The notes under the pieces: generated by a model
The model's input: the letters and a program-made list of their open reading frames with translations, nothing else
What the model was told of the DNA's origin: nothing
Databases searched by the model: none
In this document: piece after piece, positions 1 to 12,085 of the stretch
How the letters are laid out: the number at the start of each line of letters is the position of its first letter
Position numbering within the stretch: position 1 is the first letter of the stretch
Origin: Paraspadella gotoi
Taxonomy: Eukaryota > Chaetognatha
Assembly (NCBI GenBank): GCA_051294375.1
Contig: CM119263.1
Span: 31,541,476 to 31,605,475 of the forward strand
Reading direction: 5' to 3'
DNA length: 64,000 bases
Position numbers and translations under genes: made by a program

Positions 1-960
1 CGAGCTTAATATTTCTAATTTTCGTTGGAAGAGAGAGATCGAATGGACGACCATTTTTCGGTACAGTAAACATTGCCAAGGTCTGAAATTCAGTACCGTA
101 AACATCGAATCGAGAAGAGAATTCGTTAAGAAAGCATCACAGTAAGAAAATGTTAAGGGCGAAAAAATAATTAAGGGCAAACTTGGAAAGAGTTGATGGA
201 AAGGATAAAGGAAGAAAAAAGAAGGAAAGAAAGGAAAAGATAGCAAGAATGAAAGAATAGAAAGATATTAAAATAGACAAAAAATAAGACGGAAAAATAA
301 AAGGTTGAAAGATAGAAAAGAGGAAAAAAAGTAGAAAAGCTTAAAAAAATAGGAAGATAGAAAAAATAGAAAAATAGGAAAAATAGGAAAGATAGAAAAA
401 TAGAAAAGATATAAAGAATATAAAGATAGAATCAGTTTATCTAAAAAAGTTTCACTCGATCTCGATTCTGTCTATCGATCGACTCTTCCTCGCTCCTTAT
501 CTCTTCCTTTCCCCTTCACTTTCTATTCTTCTTCTTCTTCCTCCTCCCCTTCTCTTTGCTCATCTCTTTCTCTTCTCGCCACAGTCGTTTCGGGCCTCCA
601 TTCAAATGTTTACCGAAGGAAAAGAATCGATTTTTTTAGGGGAAGATTTGGTGTAGAAGAACAGGGAAAGGAGGGAAAGGGAGAAGGGGAAGGGAAGAAA
701 GAGAGAGGAGAAAGGGGAGGGAGATGGGGGAGAGGGGAGAAGGGGGAGGGGACGGAGAGGGAGAAGGGTGAGGAGAAAAGGGGGAAATGGACCCTTTGAA
801 TAATAAACTGTTTATGAGTTATGAAAAGGTCAGCCAGATGAGAGATAAATTCTCAATCATTATGTCATTATTATTCTATCTAAATATCACAAATCATTAC
901 TACTACTAAACAATGTGAAAACCCGCAAAAAGAGAGTAATATTGTAACAGAACTCAAAGT
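1..960. other. Purine-rich AT/GA low-complexity stretch without genes
   Basis: Positions 180-420 carry AAGATAGAAAAATAG-type repeats and 650-790 are GA/GGA-rich. The first 28 bases recur exactly at 4879-4906, so the stretch may belong to a dispersed repeat. Confidence 0.6.
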
Positions 961-1039
961 AATGAAACGTGAAATAATTTTACTACTATATGCAAATGAG
1001 GTTGACGAGTTCAATCTCATTATCAATATTCGAAGAATC

Positions 1040-2080
1040 TATCTCTTAGAGAGGAGAAGCGGAGGGAGAAGGGAGGAAGAGAGAGAAAAAGAGGAAGAGG
1101 AAGAAAGAAGAAAAAAAGGAAGAGGAGTCGGGGAAGGAGAAGGGAGGGAGAGGAAGAAAGAGAGAGAGAAGAAGAAGGAGACGGGAAAGGAGAAGGGGAG
1201 GAGAGAAGAAAGAGAGAGTAAAGAAGAAGGAGACGGGAAGGGAGAAGGGGAGGGAGAGGAAGAAGCAGAGAGTAAGGAGAAGGAGACGGGAAAGGGAGAA
1301 GGGGAGGGAGAGGAAGGAAGAGAGAGTAAAGAAGAGGAGACGGGGAAGGGAGAAGGGGAGGGAGAGGAAGAAAGAGAGAGTAAGGAAGAAGGAGACGGGA
1401 AAGGGAGAAGGGGAGGAGGGAGAGAAAGAAGAGAGAGTAAAGAAGAAGGAGACGGGAAAGGGAGAAGGGGAGGAAGAGGAAGAAAAGAGAGTAAAGAAGA
1501 AGGAGACGGGGAAGGGAGAAGGGGAGGAGAGGAAGAAAGAGAGAGTAAGGAAGAAGGAGACGGGAAGGGAGAAGGGGAGGGAGAGGAAGGAAGAGGGTAA
1601 AGAAGAAGGAACGGGGAAGGAGAAGGTGAGGGAGAGGAAAAAGAAGTAAGGAAAAGGAGACGGGAAAGGGAGAAGGGGAGGGAAGAGGAAGAAAGAGAGA
1701 GTAAAGAAGAAGGAGTCGGGAAAGGGAGAAGGGGAGGAGAGGAAGAAAGAGAGAGTAAGAAGAAGGAGACGGGAAAGGGAGAAGGGGAGGGAGAGAAAGA
1801 AAGAGAGAGTAAAGAAGAAGGATCGGAAAGGGAGAAGGGGAGGAAGAGGAAGAAAGAGAGAGTAAGAGAGGAGCCGGGAAAGGAAGAAGGGGAGGAAGAG
1901 GAAGAAAGAGAAGTAAAGAAGAAAGGAGACGGGGAAGGGAGAAGGGAGGGGAGAGAAGAAAGAGGAGAGTAAGAGAAGGAACGGGAAGGAGAAGGGGAGG
2001 AGAGGAAGAAAGAGAGAGTAAGAAAAGGAGACGGGGATGGCAAGAAGTGGAAGAGGAAAAAAAAGAGAGAGTAAAAACAG
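1040..2080. repeat. GA-rich minisatellite, unit about 55-60 bp
   Basis: Roughly 17 imperfect units of the type GAAGAAGGAGACGGGAAAGG followed by GAGAAGGGGAGGGAGAGG and AAGAGAGAGTAA. Long frames on both strands (acidic KEEGDGKGEGEGEE on plus, SPSPFPSPSSLLSLSSS on minus) are by-products of the repeat, not genes. Confidence 0.9.
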
Positions 2081-2199
2081 AGTAAGATTATTAAAGATCC
2101 AGAGAGGATGAATGAAAAGACTAGTAAAGAGAAAGAAAGAGAAAGAAAAATAGATAAAAAAAAGAGGAGTAAATATCTCAGCTCCATGTTTAAAACTCC

Positions 2200-4870
2200 A
2201 TGGATCTCATTTCCACCTTGGATTCAATTTCAAGCGTCGATCTTTTAACTTATATCTACCATAAAAAAGATAATACTATTATTGATAGATCTATCAATGT
2301 TAAAGATTTGAATTTATTATATTTTTTTAACCATAACTCGCTTGAAAAAACTGCGATAGATTCACAAGATTGTTTTTTTCTGTCGCTGAATCTCTATCTC
2401 TCTCTTACTTTCTTTCCCCTAACACTCCCCACTCTCTCTCTTCTCTCTCTCTCTCTCTCCTCTCTTTCTCTCTCTCTCCCTCCACCCCGTTTTTTTGTTT
2501 CATTTCTAGAACAACCTTGTAGAACATGCCCACATTGTTTTTAAATCAAGTTCTACCTTTTTAATATATTGTTTTAACTTTTAAATACAACGCGGTTTTG
2601 AGGTAGTAACAATGTTTTTTTTGGATTGTGCTCGTTTAAAAATGATCCTCAACAGTGTTGTTGTTGAGTGTAGTGATCTGAGTAATGTTGTTTTATAACT
2701 ATTTTAAAATGCCAGATGATTTCTTTATTCTTTCTCAACATTCATCGAATTTTTTTTCGTGAAAAAAAAAGAAAATATTACGAACGTGAAACGCGTACGA
2801 TTAAAAAAAATATTAACAAAATTAAAAATGAATTAAAAAAACAAGTTTCACGGAAATTTGAATTGAAAAAATCCTTCGCCACAAAAACGAATTCGATTCT
2901 GGAAAGAAATAAAAAAAAATACTAGTTTACTCTTTGCAATTAACTTAATAAAGTGAATGGAAATATTTGGCAGAATCTTTTAAGATTAGCTTTACCCTCG
3001 CTGTTTAAAAGTTGAATGGAGAAAAAGCGGACAGGAAAAAATGTAATATTAAGTAGAATTCCTCCATATAATTTTTAAATTTGTCAGAACGTTTTTCTCT
3101 TTTTTTTTCCATATTTTTTTGACACGTCTAAACGTTTCTCTGATTACTCAAATTTCATGAAAAAATAAAAAATTATAGTACCAATAGTTAGTGTTATGTC
3201 TCGAATAGATGGAAAAAAAACCTCGTTTAAAAATTCGATCGGGAAGTGGGGTAACTAAGGCTTACCAATAGCATCCTCCACGCCAATCGTTCTCTCAAAT
3301 ATTTTTTTATTTAATACATTTGAAAGGGAAAAAAGAAAATTCAGAATGCAGGTTGCAGAAAGGGTACAGATAATATGGACATACTGACATGATAATCATG
3401 ACCTTTTATGTCTTGTGAAAGGGGGCAGTAAAGAAACCTAAAAAATTCGATCATTAAGTCAGTCAATGAACCTTTCCAATGGGCTATTCCGCGAAAAAAT
3501 TTTTCTTAATTTAAACGGATGATAAGTAATAGAATTAAATTCCTTGTATAAAGGTTGTTATATTTAAAAGAAAATTTATCAATACAAATAAACACAATGA
3601 TGTCTTGCTTTGTCAAATATGTGACCAGCTATGTAATTTTTTAAATTTTATTATGATAAACAAGCAGCGTGTCAAGCTTTTTGTTTGCAGTTGAAGATAA
3701 TGGAAAATGACAATTTTTTTTTCACGGACAAGAAGGTAGATGTCCAGACTCTTTATATCAATACTGAAAATATTTTTGTATTTATCATTTTTCATATTTA
3801 AAAAAACATTTCATCCAGCTACTCATAAATTTTTGCTTGTTTTTTACTTTAACTAAAAAATCAAGCAAATTTATAGAGTAGAGCAAATTTAATGATAATC
3901 AAAATGTAATTTAGTCTTTCCTTTTTAAATCATTACGAAAGAAGCAAAAAAATTTCACAAGCCTTCATTGAAATTTTTAATGCAAAAAACTGTTATACCT
4001 TTTAACTCCGATTTAAATAAAAGCTGTGTAAAGATTTATGGATAAATTTAATAAAACTATTTCAGAGAGGTGTCCATGATTAGGGCTTTAAATTTAATAC
4101 CTCACCCACTTTCCTACCTCTTTCTTTCCAAAGTTATCAAGAAAATAACTTTTTTACCGTGAGAGAACTAAGGATTTGAACTACGCAGTACAAATCTTTG
4201 TTAAATAAAAATTTCGGCAAAGCGGGAGTATCTCAATTTATCCTATTAGTACAATACCTAAATTTTAAAATAAAACTTAAAGAAAATTTTCCGTCCTCTA
4301 GAGACATATCACTTTCAGGTTTACCTATCGTCTTACACATTTAAGGATTATGCTGGAAGAAATCAGCAAAACGTTTTCCTCTTTTTTAAATAGTTTGTAC
4401 TAGCGCGTCAGAAATCTAAGAAGAAACTCGAAAATTTTATTCTGACAAATTTTGCCTTTCAAGGCTGACGTTTATGACTATATCTCGGAAACCATTGTAG
4501 GAATTTAAAAACGGTTTTTTGCAAGTGAACATTGATATCATCCTCCAGGGACCGGCATAAAAATATATAAAAAAATAAACTAATATTGGCTCTCGAGTGA
4601 GGTATCTAAATTAAGAAAAAAAATTATACAGAAGAAAAGGAAAGAAGATATAAAAAAGGAAAATAGAAATGAAACAAGAAAAGGAGAGATAAGATGAGTT
4701 TGGGATATAGAAATTAAAGAAAAAAAGAGAAAAGAAAGGAAAATAGAAATGATACAAGAAAAGGAGAGATGAGATTTGGGAAAGAAATTAAAAGAAAATA
4801 GAGAGAAGAAAGGAAATAGAAAATGATACAAGAAAAGGTGAGATAAGATGATTTAGGGATAGAGAAGTGT
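2200..4870. other. AT-rich intergenic DNA, no gene seen
   Basis: Apart from a short (TC)n tract at 2396-2480 and poly-A/T runs, this has no recognisable exon. The short ORFs are AT-biased, start in homopolymers and have no splice context. Confidence 0.5.
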
Positions 4871-5160
4871 TTGTGCTTCGAGCTTAATATTTCTAATTTT
4901 CGTTGGCTGACTTTGGTTTCGAGATAGACGATACAGAATTTGGAACGCGTTGGTAAATTTATTCTTTCACAATTAAAAATGGCGACGCGAAATTAACGAG
5001 TTTTAAAAAAAGATAAAACGTGAGGTTAAAACGAGCTTAAAATATAAACCACCAATATATGGTTAAAAACGTATACGTCCGGGGCTCTCGAAGCAACTCA
5101 ATTTTGCCTCCCGCACGTTCTAAAAGTAAAAAATAATCATGATATCGTCTTCACATTCGA

Positions 5161-5257
5161 TATTTTTCTTCGCGTAAAACGGGCGAGGCACGACGCGGAT
5201 CTCTCCCGTCTCGGGTCCGACGGCCACGGTCGTGTCAAGTCATGACCGGCGTAACAA
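5161..5257. other. GC- and CpG-rich segment abutting a gap, possible exon or promoter
   Basis: About 95 bases with many CpGs stand out from AT-rich flanks. On the minus strand a frame reads VAVGPETGEIRVVPRPFYAK, then KNIECEDDIM and a stop further on; on the plus strand an ATG (MTGV) is cut by the gap at 5258. Either a terminal exon on the minus strand or a first exon or CpG-rich promoter on the plus strand is possible. The missing first exon of the transgelin-like gene could also be near here. Confidence 0.25.
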
Positions 5258-5282
5258 NNNNNNNNNNNNNNNNNNNNNNNNN
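5258..5282. other. Assembly gap, 25 N
   Basis: Exactly 25 N. The same fixed length recurs at 27314-27338, 29041-29065, 38658-38682, 39270-39294, 45657-45681 and 59438-59462, so these are placeholder joins of unknown true size. A 10-N gap is at 34399-34408. Confidence 0.98.
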
Positions 5283-6195
5283 GAAGTTAGAAGATAATAG
5301 AGAAAAGAAAGGAGGAGAATAGAAAATAAAAGGTAAGAAACTTTTATGGTAGAGAGGGGAGAGAATAGAGGAGATGAAAGAAAGAAAAGACGAGAAGAAG
5401 AGAGAAGTAAAGGAAAGAGAAGAGAAGAGAGTCGCCATCACATCGGATTCCGTTTGATCTGTTTGATCACAATCTCCGCCCAAAACCAATTTGAGTCGAT
5501 TTGAGAGCGAGAGGAAGGAGAGGGAGAGAGAGAGAAGAGAAGAAGAGCGGAAGGAAAGGAGAGGGAGAGAAGAGAAGAGAGGAAGAAAAAGTGAGAGATA
5601 GAGAGAGAAGAGAATAGAGGGAGGGAAGGAGAAGGAGAGAGAGAGAAGTGAAGAGAAGAAAGGGAGGAAAGGGGAGTGATATAGAAGTGGATTAAAGAGA
5701 GGATAGAGGTAGGATAGTGATAAGAGAAAAAAAATGAAAAGAGAAGACAGATAGGAGAAAAAAAAAGAATTAAGGAAGGAAAAGAAATGAGAAGGAGAAA
5801 AGAGAGAGGAAAGCGTCAAGAGAAGTAGGATTAAGACAAGTAAAAGAGAAAGGAGAGAGGAAAGAGTCAATAGAAGTAGATTAAGACAAGAGAGGAAAGA
5901 GAGAGGAAAGAGTCAAGAGAAATAGGATTAAGACAAGTAAGAGAGAAAAAGAGAGGAAAGAGTCAAGAGAAGTAGGATTAAGACAAGTAAAAGACAAAGG
6001 AGATAGGAAAGAGTCAATAGAAGTAGATTAAGACAAGAGAGAAAAGAGAGAGGTAGGATTAAGATGAGAGAGGGAGAGAGAAAAGAAAGGAAGAGGAATA
6101 GGAGCAGAAAGGAGTGAATGAGAGAGGGAGAGAGAAAAGAAAGGAAGAAGAATAGGAGCAGAAAGGAGTGAATGAGAGAGAGAGACCCATTTAAG
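5283..6195. repeat. GA-rich satellite with 40-bp and 54-bp units
   Basis: Follows the gap at 5258-5282. Within 5805-6060 a unit GAGAGGAAAGAGTCAAGAGA plus AGTAGGATTAAGACAAGTAA repeats about five times; 6066-6180 contains two copies of a 54-bp GAGAGGGAGAGAGAAAAGAA-type unit. Confidence 0.85.
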
Positions 6196-6267
6196 TAGAT
6201 AATAGAGCAAACATGAATCTTGGGGTCAAAAACCGATATTGGGGAAAAGGGTCCGTCACGTGATCAC

Positions 6268-6269
<2 letters not shown>

Positions 6270-6340
<71 letters not shown>
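6270..6340. repeat. (CT)n microsatellite
   Basis: About 70 bases of uninterrupted CT dinucleotide. Shorter (GTT)n and (GAT)n arrays follow at 6455-6475 and 6501-6530. Confidence 0.95.
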
Positions 6341-6342
<2 letters not shown>

Positions 6343-6866
6343 AACATTTTCTTGCGCAACAAACAACCTCAATTTTTTTAGAGAATTTGATTTTGTCCCG
6401 AGGATAAAATTCGATCTTTCGATTTTGTGGATCGAATCTCATTTTATGCAGAATGTTGTTGTTGTTGTTGTTGGCGATGATAAGGATCAGGATAACGATC
6501 ATGAGGATGATGATGATGATGATCATGACGTAGACGCTGAAGACGATTTCGACTTTTTCTTGAGAAAAAAAATATCAGATGGAAAAAAAAGTTTTTAAAT
6601 CAGAAGAGAATTTTCCTCGATTTTCAATCTAAGATTCTGGATTTATTTGAAAACCCCGATTCTTGATTCTTGGGCTCTCTTTTTTCATAGCAACCCATTT
6701 GTTTCTTTATCCGATAATTTAATTTTAATTTTAACATTCGATACATTAAACAAAGTTTGAAAAATAATTTCATCAACAATTTTATTTATATACGGACAAG
6801 TTTCGACTCTTTATTTTTCGAGTCTTCATCAGCGTTAATGATGCATTTACAAATTTGTGTAAAAGA

Positions 6867-6867
<1 letters not shown>

Positions 6868-6902
<35 letters not shown>

Positions 6903-7002
6903 CAAAAAGTTTCCAACACAGAGATAGTGGTTAAAGTATGAGTACAGTTTAAGTTGAGGACAGATCAGTTGTGAAAATAAGTGAAATGGTCAATTGGTGA
7001 AG

Positions 7003-7054
<52 letters not shown>

Positions 7055-7065
7055 GAGAGAGACAA
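6868..7065. repeat. Paired (GA)n microsatellites
   Basis: (AG)n tracts at 6869-6900 and 7003-7065 surround about 100 bases of unique DNA. Confidence 0.9.
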
Positions 7066-7801
7066 AATAATACATTGTGCAAGGTACAACAAGGAATAAG
7101 TTTAAACTAATAGTGAATTTAACAATTAATCTAATATTATATTATTTTTCAAACTTTGTTTAAATCTCTACACTAAACGAAGCTGAAAGGATTAATACAA
7201 TGGCTAACATTCGATACATAATTTGATTTATAACCCAATCCTTATTCCTAATCTCGAACCTTTTCCTAATCTTTCACCCTATTTCTCAACGTTTTGCCTT
7301 AATATCTAACCTTAAACTCTTTTCCCTCACCTTAAACTCTAACCCTAACTTCCAACCAAATCTTTAACTCATAAAATTAACTTTATTAGTTTTAGATGAA
7401 ATGGGTCGTAATGGGAAAAAAAGGCCGATTCATTATTCTTGACCCACAGGATCGAAAAAAAAACCCAACTTTTCATCAATGTTTTAAAAAAAGTCTTTTT
7501 CTTCAAACTGCGGATTTTTTTCTCCAAACAAAAGCAAAAAATCTTTTCTTTAAAAAAATAAAGAAAAAAAACTTTGGAATCGAACGAAAGAAAATTTGAG
7601 TGAAAAACTAATTCGTTTTTGTAGCGAAAATCAAAAATCAAAGCAAAAGTCTAAAACTGAAGACATCATGCCGGTAAGACAATCGGTCAATCAGTCGATC
7701 AGTCAATCAGAGTTGACAAACTTTAATCGATGGACGTTTAAATTTTCAGTTCTATGTCCTCCCAAAAAACGCCACATATCTTACGCTTAATTCTAATCCG
7801 T

Positions 7802-7878
7802 AATTCGGAGAAAATATTATCTTTAAAATCAGGGTTACGGCGTAACCCTGATTTTAAAGATAATCTTTTCTCCGAATT
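7802..7878. repeat. Near-perfect 77-bp palindrome
   Basis: Two 38-base arms (7802-7839 and 7841-7878), beginning AATTCGGAGAAAA and meeting at GGGTTACG/CGTAACCC, are reverse complements with one mismatch and a one-base spacer. It could form a long hairpin or cruciform; such structures arise in MITE-like elements or by fold-back copying. Confidence 0.9.
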
Positions 7879-8100
7879 CAAAATCCTAACCCCCAATTGG
7901 CTCTTTATTCTAAAATTCCAAACCCAATTCTCTAACCATAACCTCTAAAATAATTTTTAAACCTAAAAAATAACTTAATTACCAATTGAACATGAATTAA
8001 CGCGTTTATTCAAATATTCCAATATACCAATAGGTAAGAGAGGGATTAAGTTCATATCTTATGAATACAATACATTTTCTGTTTACAAAAGGATTTAACG

Positions 8101-8265
8101 ACAGAACCGTTCAATATAAGCAGTCCCTGAGCTTCGGATAAGACTGTGATAGAGGCGGATTAAGCGCCCCGTCCCTCTTAACTGTTTGGCGACCACCGGG
8201 TTAGAACTTCAGACCTTTGGGTTGGGAGGCGAATGACTTGCCTCCGGCACCAATAACCGCTGATA
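8101..8265 (-). mobile_element. SINE-like repeat (family 1, tRNA-related)
   Basis: Reverse complement of the family seen at 19159-19388. It contains the hairpin core GGAGGC...GCCTCC, a diverged GGTTCTAGCCC-like B-box region and the tail half (CAGGGACTGCTTATATTGAA). Truncated at the head. Confidence 0.75.
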
Positions 8266-8539
8266 CCATACATGTTTAATTGTTTATAACTTCATATCAG
8301 ATAAATATTTAAAAAAATCCCTAATATTTAATCCCGTAAATCATTTTAATTTTAAACCATTTTTTTCGCCATCATTTTCCATTTCGTCTTTTTCCACATC
8401 ATCTTTATCAGTCCATCTTTTATCCAGCATTTCCATCTGCCCATCATTTCTCCAGCATCTTCGATCTCTTACGATTTCAGTTAATGAAGGTTTTCATTGT
8501 TTTTCTTTTTTTTTCGTCTTTGAAAATCTGGAGAAAACA

Positions 8540-8625
8540 GATAATTTCGTCGTCGTCGTCTCCATCGTCGTCGTCGTCGTCTCCATCGTCGTCGTCTGTC
8601 GTCGTCGTCTTCGTCGTCGTCGTGG
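8540..8625. repeat. (CGT)n trinucleotide array
   Basis: Interrupted CGT repeats with CCATCGTCG variants. They create serine-, valine- or arginine/threonine-rich frames on both strands, which I do not regard as coding. Confidence 0.9.
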
Positions 8626-10060
8626 ACAAAAGGCCTGAGAGTCGGAATGTCGTCCATGAAACACTTTGTCCCTCTGTCCGTCTCTTGTTATGTATTTCAA
8701 ACAATGTACAAACATATTTTTCGAAGATGATCAACGCCACCCACACACAAGATGTCATTCCAATCCAACCATCCAATCACGAGTAATTAGAGATTATTAA
8801 TAAGACAGGCAGACGGACAGACATTTTTTTGTGCATAATTTATCATAATTCGAGGTTCTGTTATGATAAAAATGATTTACCGACAAAATTCTGGGGTGGG
8901 ACCGACAAAGTGAATTATAGTCGGAATCTACTGATAAGCAGATCCGACTAAAAATGGATATGGGTTAACTTCAATTATAACTGATAAATAATTTGGATTG
9001 TATTTTAATTAGAAATAGTTAATAAATAATGCTAATGGCTAATTTTTCATTTTTGCTTTTGGCACGATTATATTGGTTAAAAATAGTTATATGACTTCAT
9101 CTTTGCTTCATTGTTTTGTTTTTAAATTCCTAATAAGAAAAAAATTACAATGCATGACGTTACACTAAACTTTGCATATCTTTTACAATGATTGCTCGAC
9201 TACGATTCCACAAGATCATGCACCGATGCTCAATTTATATTGCAAACAGGTATTCTTAAATCAAACACTTGTTACTTTTTCAAAATGATGATATTGTATT
9301 CATTCCACTTTATTTTTGTCGGTTTTAGATTTTTATAATTTTGGTATTGTTTTAGTTGAGATTTGTTATGATCTTTGCTGGTGATAATTAATAGTTTTAA
9401 TACTTGCCAATGAATATACATATTTGCGCGTTATGTTACTTGTTAGTATGAAAAATAGAAAGAATATTCCGAAAAAAAACTTTAAGATTTCATTAGGTTA
9501 CAGTTAAAATATAAATATTAATATACAAGGTTTAAGTCTTCTTTTTTGTTCTTTTCTGTTTTTAAATTTGATTTAAAAAATTCGACTTCAATTCAAGCAG
9601 CAAAAAAAAAAACATCCAATGCAAGCAAAGCAACCGAGTGCAAGCATTGTGCTTGTGGAATTTTTAGTTTGCGGTTTTTGACCAGAAATCAAAGAAAGTC
9701 GCAGAGACTAAGAGCCGCCTCGCCAGAGAGAGAGAGAGAAAGAGGGAAAGAGATAGAGAGCTAGAGAGAGAGACCGAGACAGAGAGAGAGGGAAAGAGAT
9801 AGAGAGCAAGAGAGAGAAACAGACAGAGAGAGGGATAATATTTTTTGTGACTCTCTCGGACGCGAATTTGTTAGATTACTAACATCACTTAACTTACCTT
9901 ACATTTCACTTCACTCACCGACCTCCCCTGCAGCAAGAACAATTGTAGCATCAGCAGAAGGAGCAGCAGCATTAATGACATTAATAACAAATTACGATAA
10001 TGAAGTTAAAAATACTAACATAACAACAGCAACAAGAATATTTTTTTTCTTTCAATTCAG

Positions 10061-11759
10061 GCGACACGTGACCCGGAATTGGAACAAGAGGTTCTTGATT
10101 GGATCGCCGCACTGATTGGCGAGACCAAACCGCCCAAGGTACGCAGTTATTTTTAATATATGCAAGCCCTTGAATAATAGTTATTGATGAGAAATTGATT
10201 TGGTCTTTGAATGACAATAACAGGAAAACAAAACAAATTAATTCTGGAGATAACATGCTTTTATTTGTTTATTTATTTTTTAATTTAGCTAAAAAACCAA
10301 ATAATTATGAAGATAACATGGTTTTATTAGTTTATTTATTTTTAAATTATACTAAAAAACCAAAATAATTCTGAAGATAACATGATTTTATTTATTTATT
10401 TATTTATTTTTCAATCTAACTCAAAAAACAAAATAATTCTGAAGATAACATGATTTTATTTATTTATTTATTTATTTTTTAATGTAACAGGGAAAATAAA
10501 ATAATTCTGAAGATAACATGATTTTATTTATTTATTTTTTAATTTAGCTCAAAAAACAAATAATTCCTGAGATAACATTTTAAATAATATGTTATCTCCA
10601 GATTTATTTTGTTTTATTTTCTTGTTATTAACATGTAAAGACCAAATCAATTTCTAATTTTTCATATTTATTGTGACTCGGTGGCTGAAACTGATTATTA
10701 TAATTAATTTAAATAGGTTTTTCATTAGGTTTAGCATATACTCACTTTAACCACTTTTACAAAACAAATAGATTTCTCAAAAAGTGCCAAAAAACGATTG
10801 TTGTTAGTTGTTAGTTTAATATATAAACTCGGTTTTATATTCTTTTTATTTCATTTTTATCACTCTTTTATTTACTTATATATTGCAGTTTTATCTCTAT
10901 TTTAACTGTTTTATTTTTTATATTTTATACAATAATCTGTTTATTCTTAATTTAATCTCAGTTTTATCTTAATTGAATTTCCGTTTTATCTTAATTTTAC
11001 CTCCACTTTATCTCATTTTAACCTCATTTCCATCCCTTAAATTCAACGAACCCACACAGGAGACCTACGAGGACTACCTCCGCGACGGACTAGTCCTCTG
11101 CAAACTAATCAACAAACTGGCGCCCGGTTCGGTCAAGCGGACAGCGAAGAAAGGCTCGGGCAACTTTGCTCTTATGGAGAACATCGCTGCCTTTCAAAAA
11201 GGGGTCAAGGTGGTCCATGGGGTCGAGAGTGGGTCAGGGAGTGGTAGTGGGTCATAGTGCCGAGATTGGGTCATAGAGAATATCGGGAGGTTAAACTTTA
11301 CCAGGAATGCCTTTTTCTTTAACAGGCCTACGGAGTTCCTGACGAGGAAATCTTTCAAACTTGCGATTTGTTTGAGAGAAGAAACATTCCTCAGGTCACC
11401 ATGTCTATTTTGGCTCTTGGTAGAGAGGTAATAGACTAAGTTATCTTGTGAACCCTGGCAGTAGCTAGGTGGCTAATGAACATTCTTTTGAGTTGCCTCA
11501 CCAATTCTGAAGAAGGCACTAGAGTTCACTGATATTCTCAGGGTGGCCAGGCCTTTTTATGATATTAATTTATAAGGTGTAATTTTTTTTCAAATTAGTT
11601 TTAGGATTAATGTTATTCATGTTTGTTTATGAGATATAACTATGCAATTTGATTTGAATTTAGCGGCCCAAACGGTATAATTTTTTTAGCAATATTACCA
11701 AAATATAATACCTAAACAAAAAGTAAACTTTTTTCTTTCTCTGTTCTTATCTCTCCCTC

Positions 11760-11799
<40 letters not shown>

Positions 11800-12007
11800 C
11801 CTCCCCCTCTACCCCTCTCCCCAGACCCAAAAACACCCCGATTACACTGGACCCCAAATCGGACCCAAAATCGCGGAAGAAAACAAAAGGGAATTCAGTC
11901 AAGAACAACTCGACGCCGGGAAACACATCGTCAACGCCGTTCAGATGGGATACGCGGGCGGCGCTAATCAGAGCGGCGTTAATATTGGCAACACTCGACA
12001 CATGTGA
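10061..12007 (+). CDS. Transgelin/calponin-family (Chd64/Mp20-like) muscle protein, 3' four exons
   Basis: Four exons join in frame: 10061-10138 (26 codons), 11060-11209 (50), 11326-11427 (34) and 11825-12007 (60 plus TGA). All have AG acceptors and GT donors, phase 0. They give 170 residues covering most of a single calponin-homology domain (EVLDWI, DGLVLCKLINKLAPGSV, LMENIAAFQ, DLFERRNIPQVT, LALGRE) and then the calponin-like tail motif with GGANQSGVNIGNTRHM at the C terminus. Family members are about 185-200 residues, so one short 5' exon encoding the N terminus is missing; I could not find it upstream, and it may lie beyond or in the gap at 5258-5282. Known family role: small actin-binding cytoskeletal and muscle protein. 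The GNTRHM ending is typical of arthropod transgelin-like members, which is the main hint to the host clade. The second intron is only 116 bp, and the last acceptor follows a long (CT)n tract. Family call is firm; the exact paralogue is not. Confidence 0.9.
10255..10620. repeat. Intronic minisatellite of about 60-65 bp in the transgelin-like gene
   Basis: Five to six units of AATTCTGAAGATAACATG, then (ATTT)n, then AACTCAAAAAACAAAATAA. The final unit is inverted (GTTATCTCCAGATTTATTTT near 10590). Confidence 0.85.
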
Positions 12008-12079
12008 AGTCTGCGGCGCTGAGGCAAGGGAGATGGCGGTGCCAAGGAATTAAAAAATGGCACCGCGAAAAGATAAAAA

Positions 12080-12085
12080 AATAAA
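12080..12085 (+). terminator. Candidate polyadenylation signal of the transgelin-like gene
   Basis: AATAAA lies 73 bases after the transgelin-like stop codon, in an A-rich stretch. Position and sequence fit a cleavage/polyadenylation signal; no transcript evidence is available here. Confidence 0.5.

Noticed and set aside
962-2187. Long ORFs on both strands rich in Glu/Lys/Gly or Ser/Pro/Leu
   Set aside because: They are translations of a GA-rich minisatellite, open on both strands only because of the repeat.
8477-8786. Overlapping ORFs with poly-Ser/Val or poly-Asp/Thr
   Set aside because: Produced by the (CGT)n array on both strands.
9546-9764. 72-aa ORF as the first exon of the transgelin-like gene
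   Set aside because: It does not resemble a calponin-family N terminus and ends in a GA repeat without a suitable in-phase donor.
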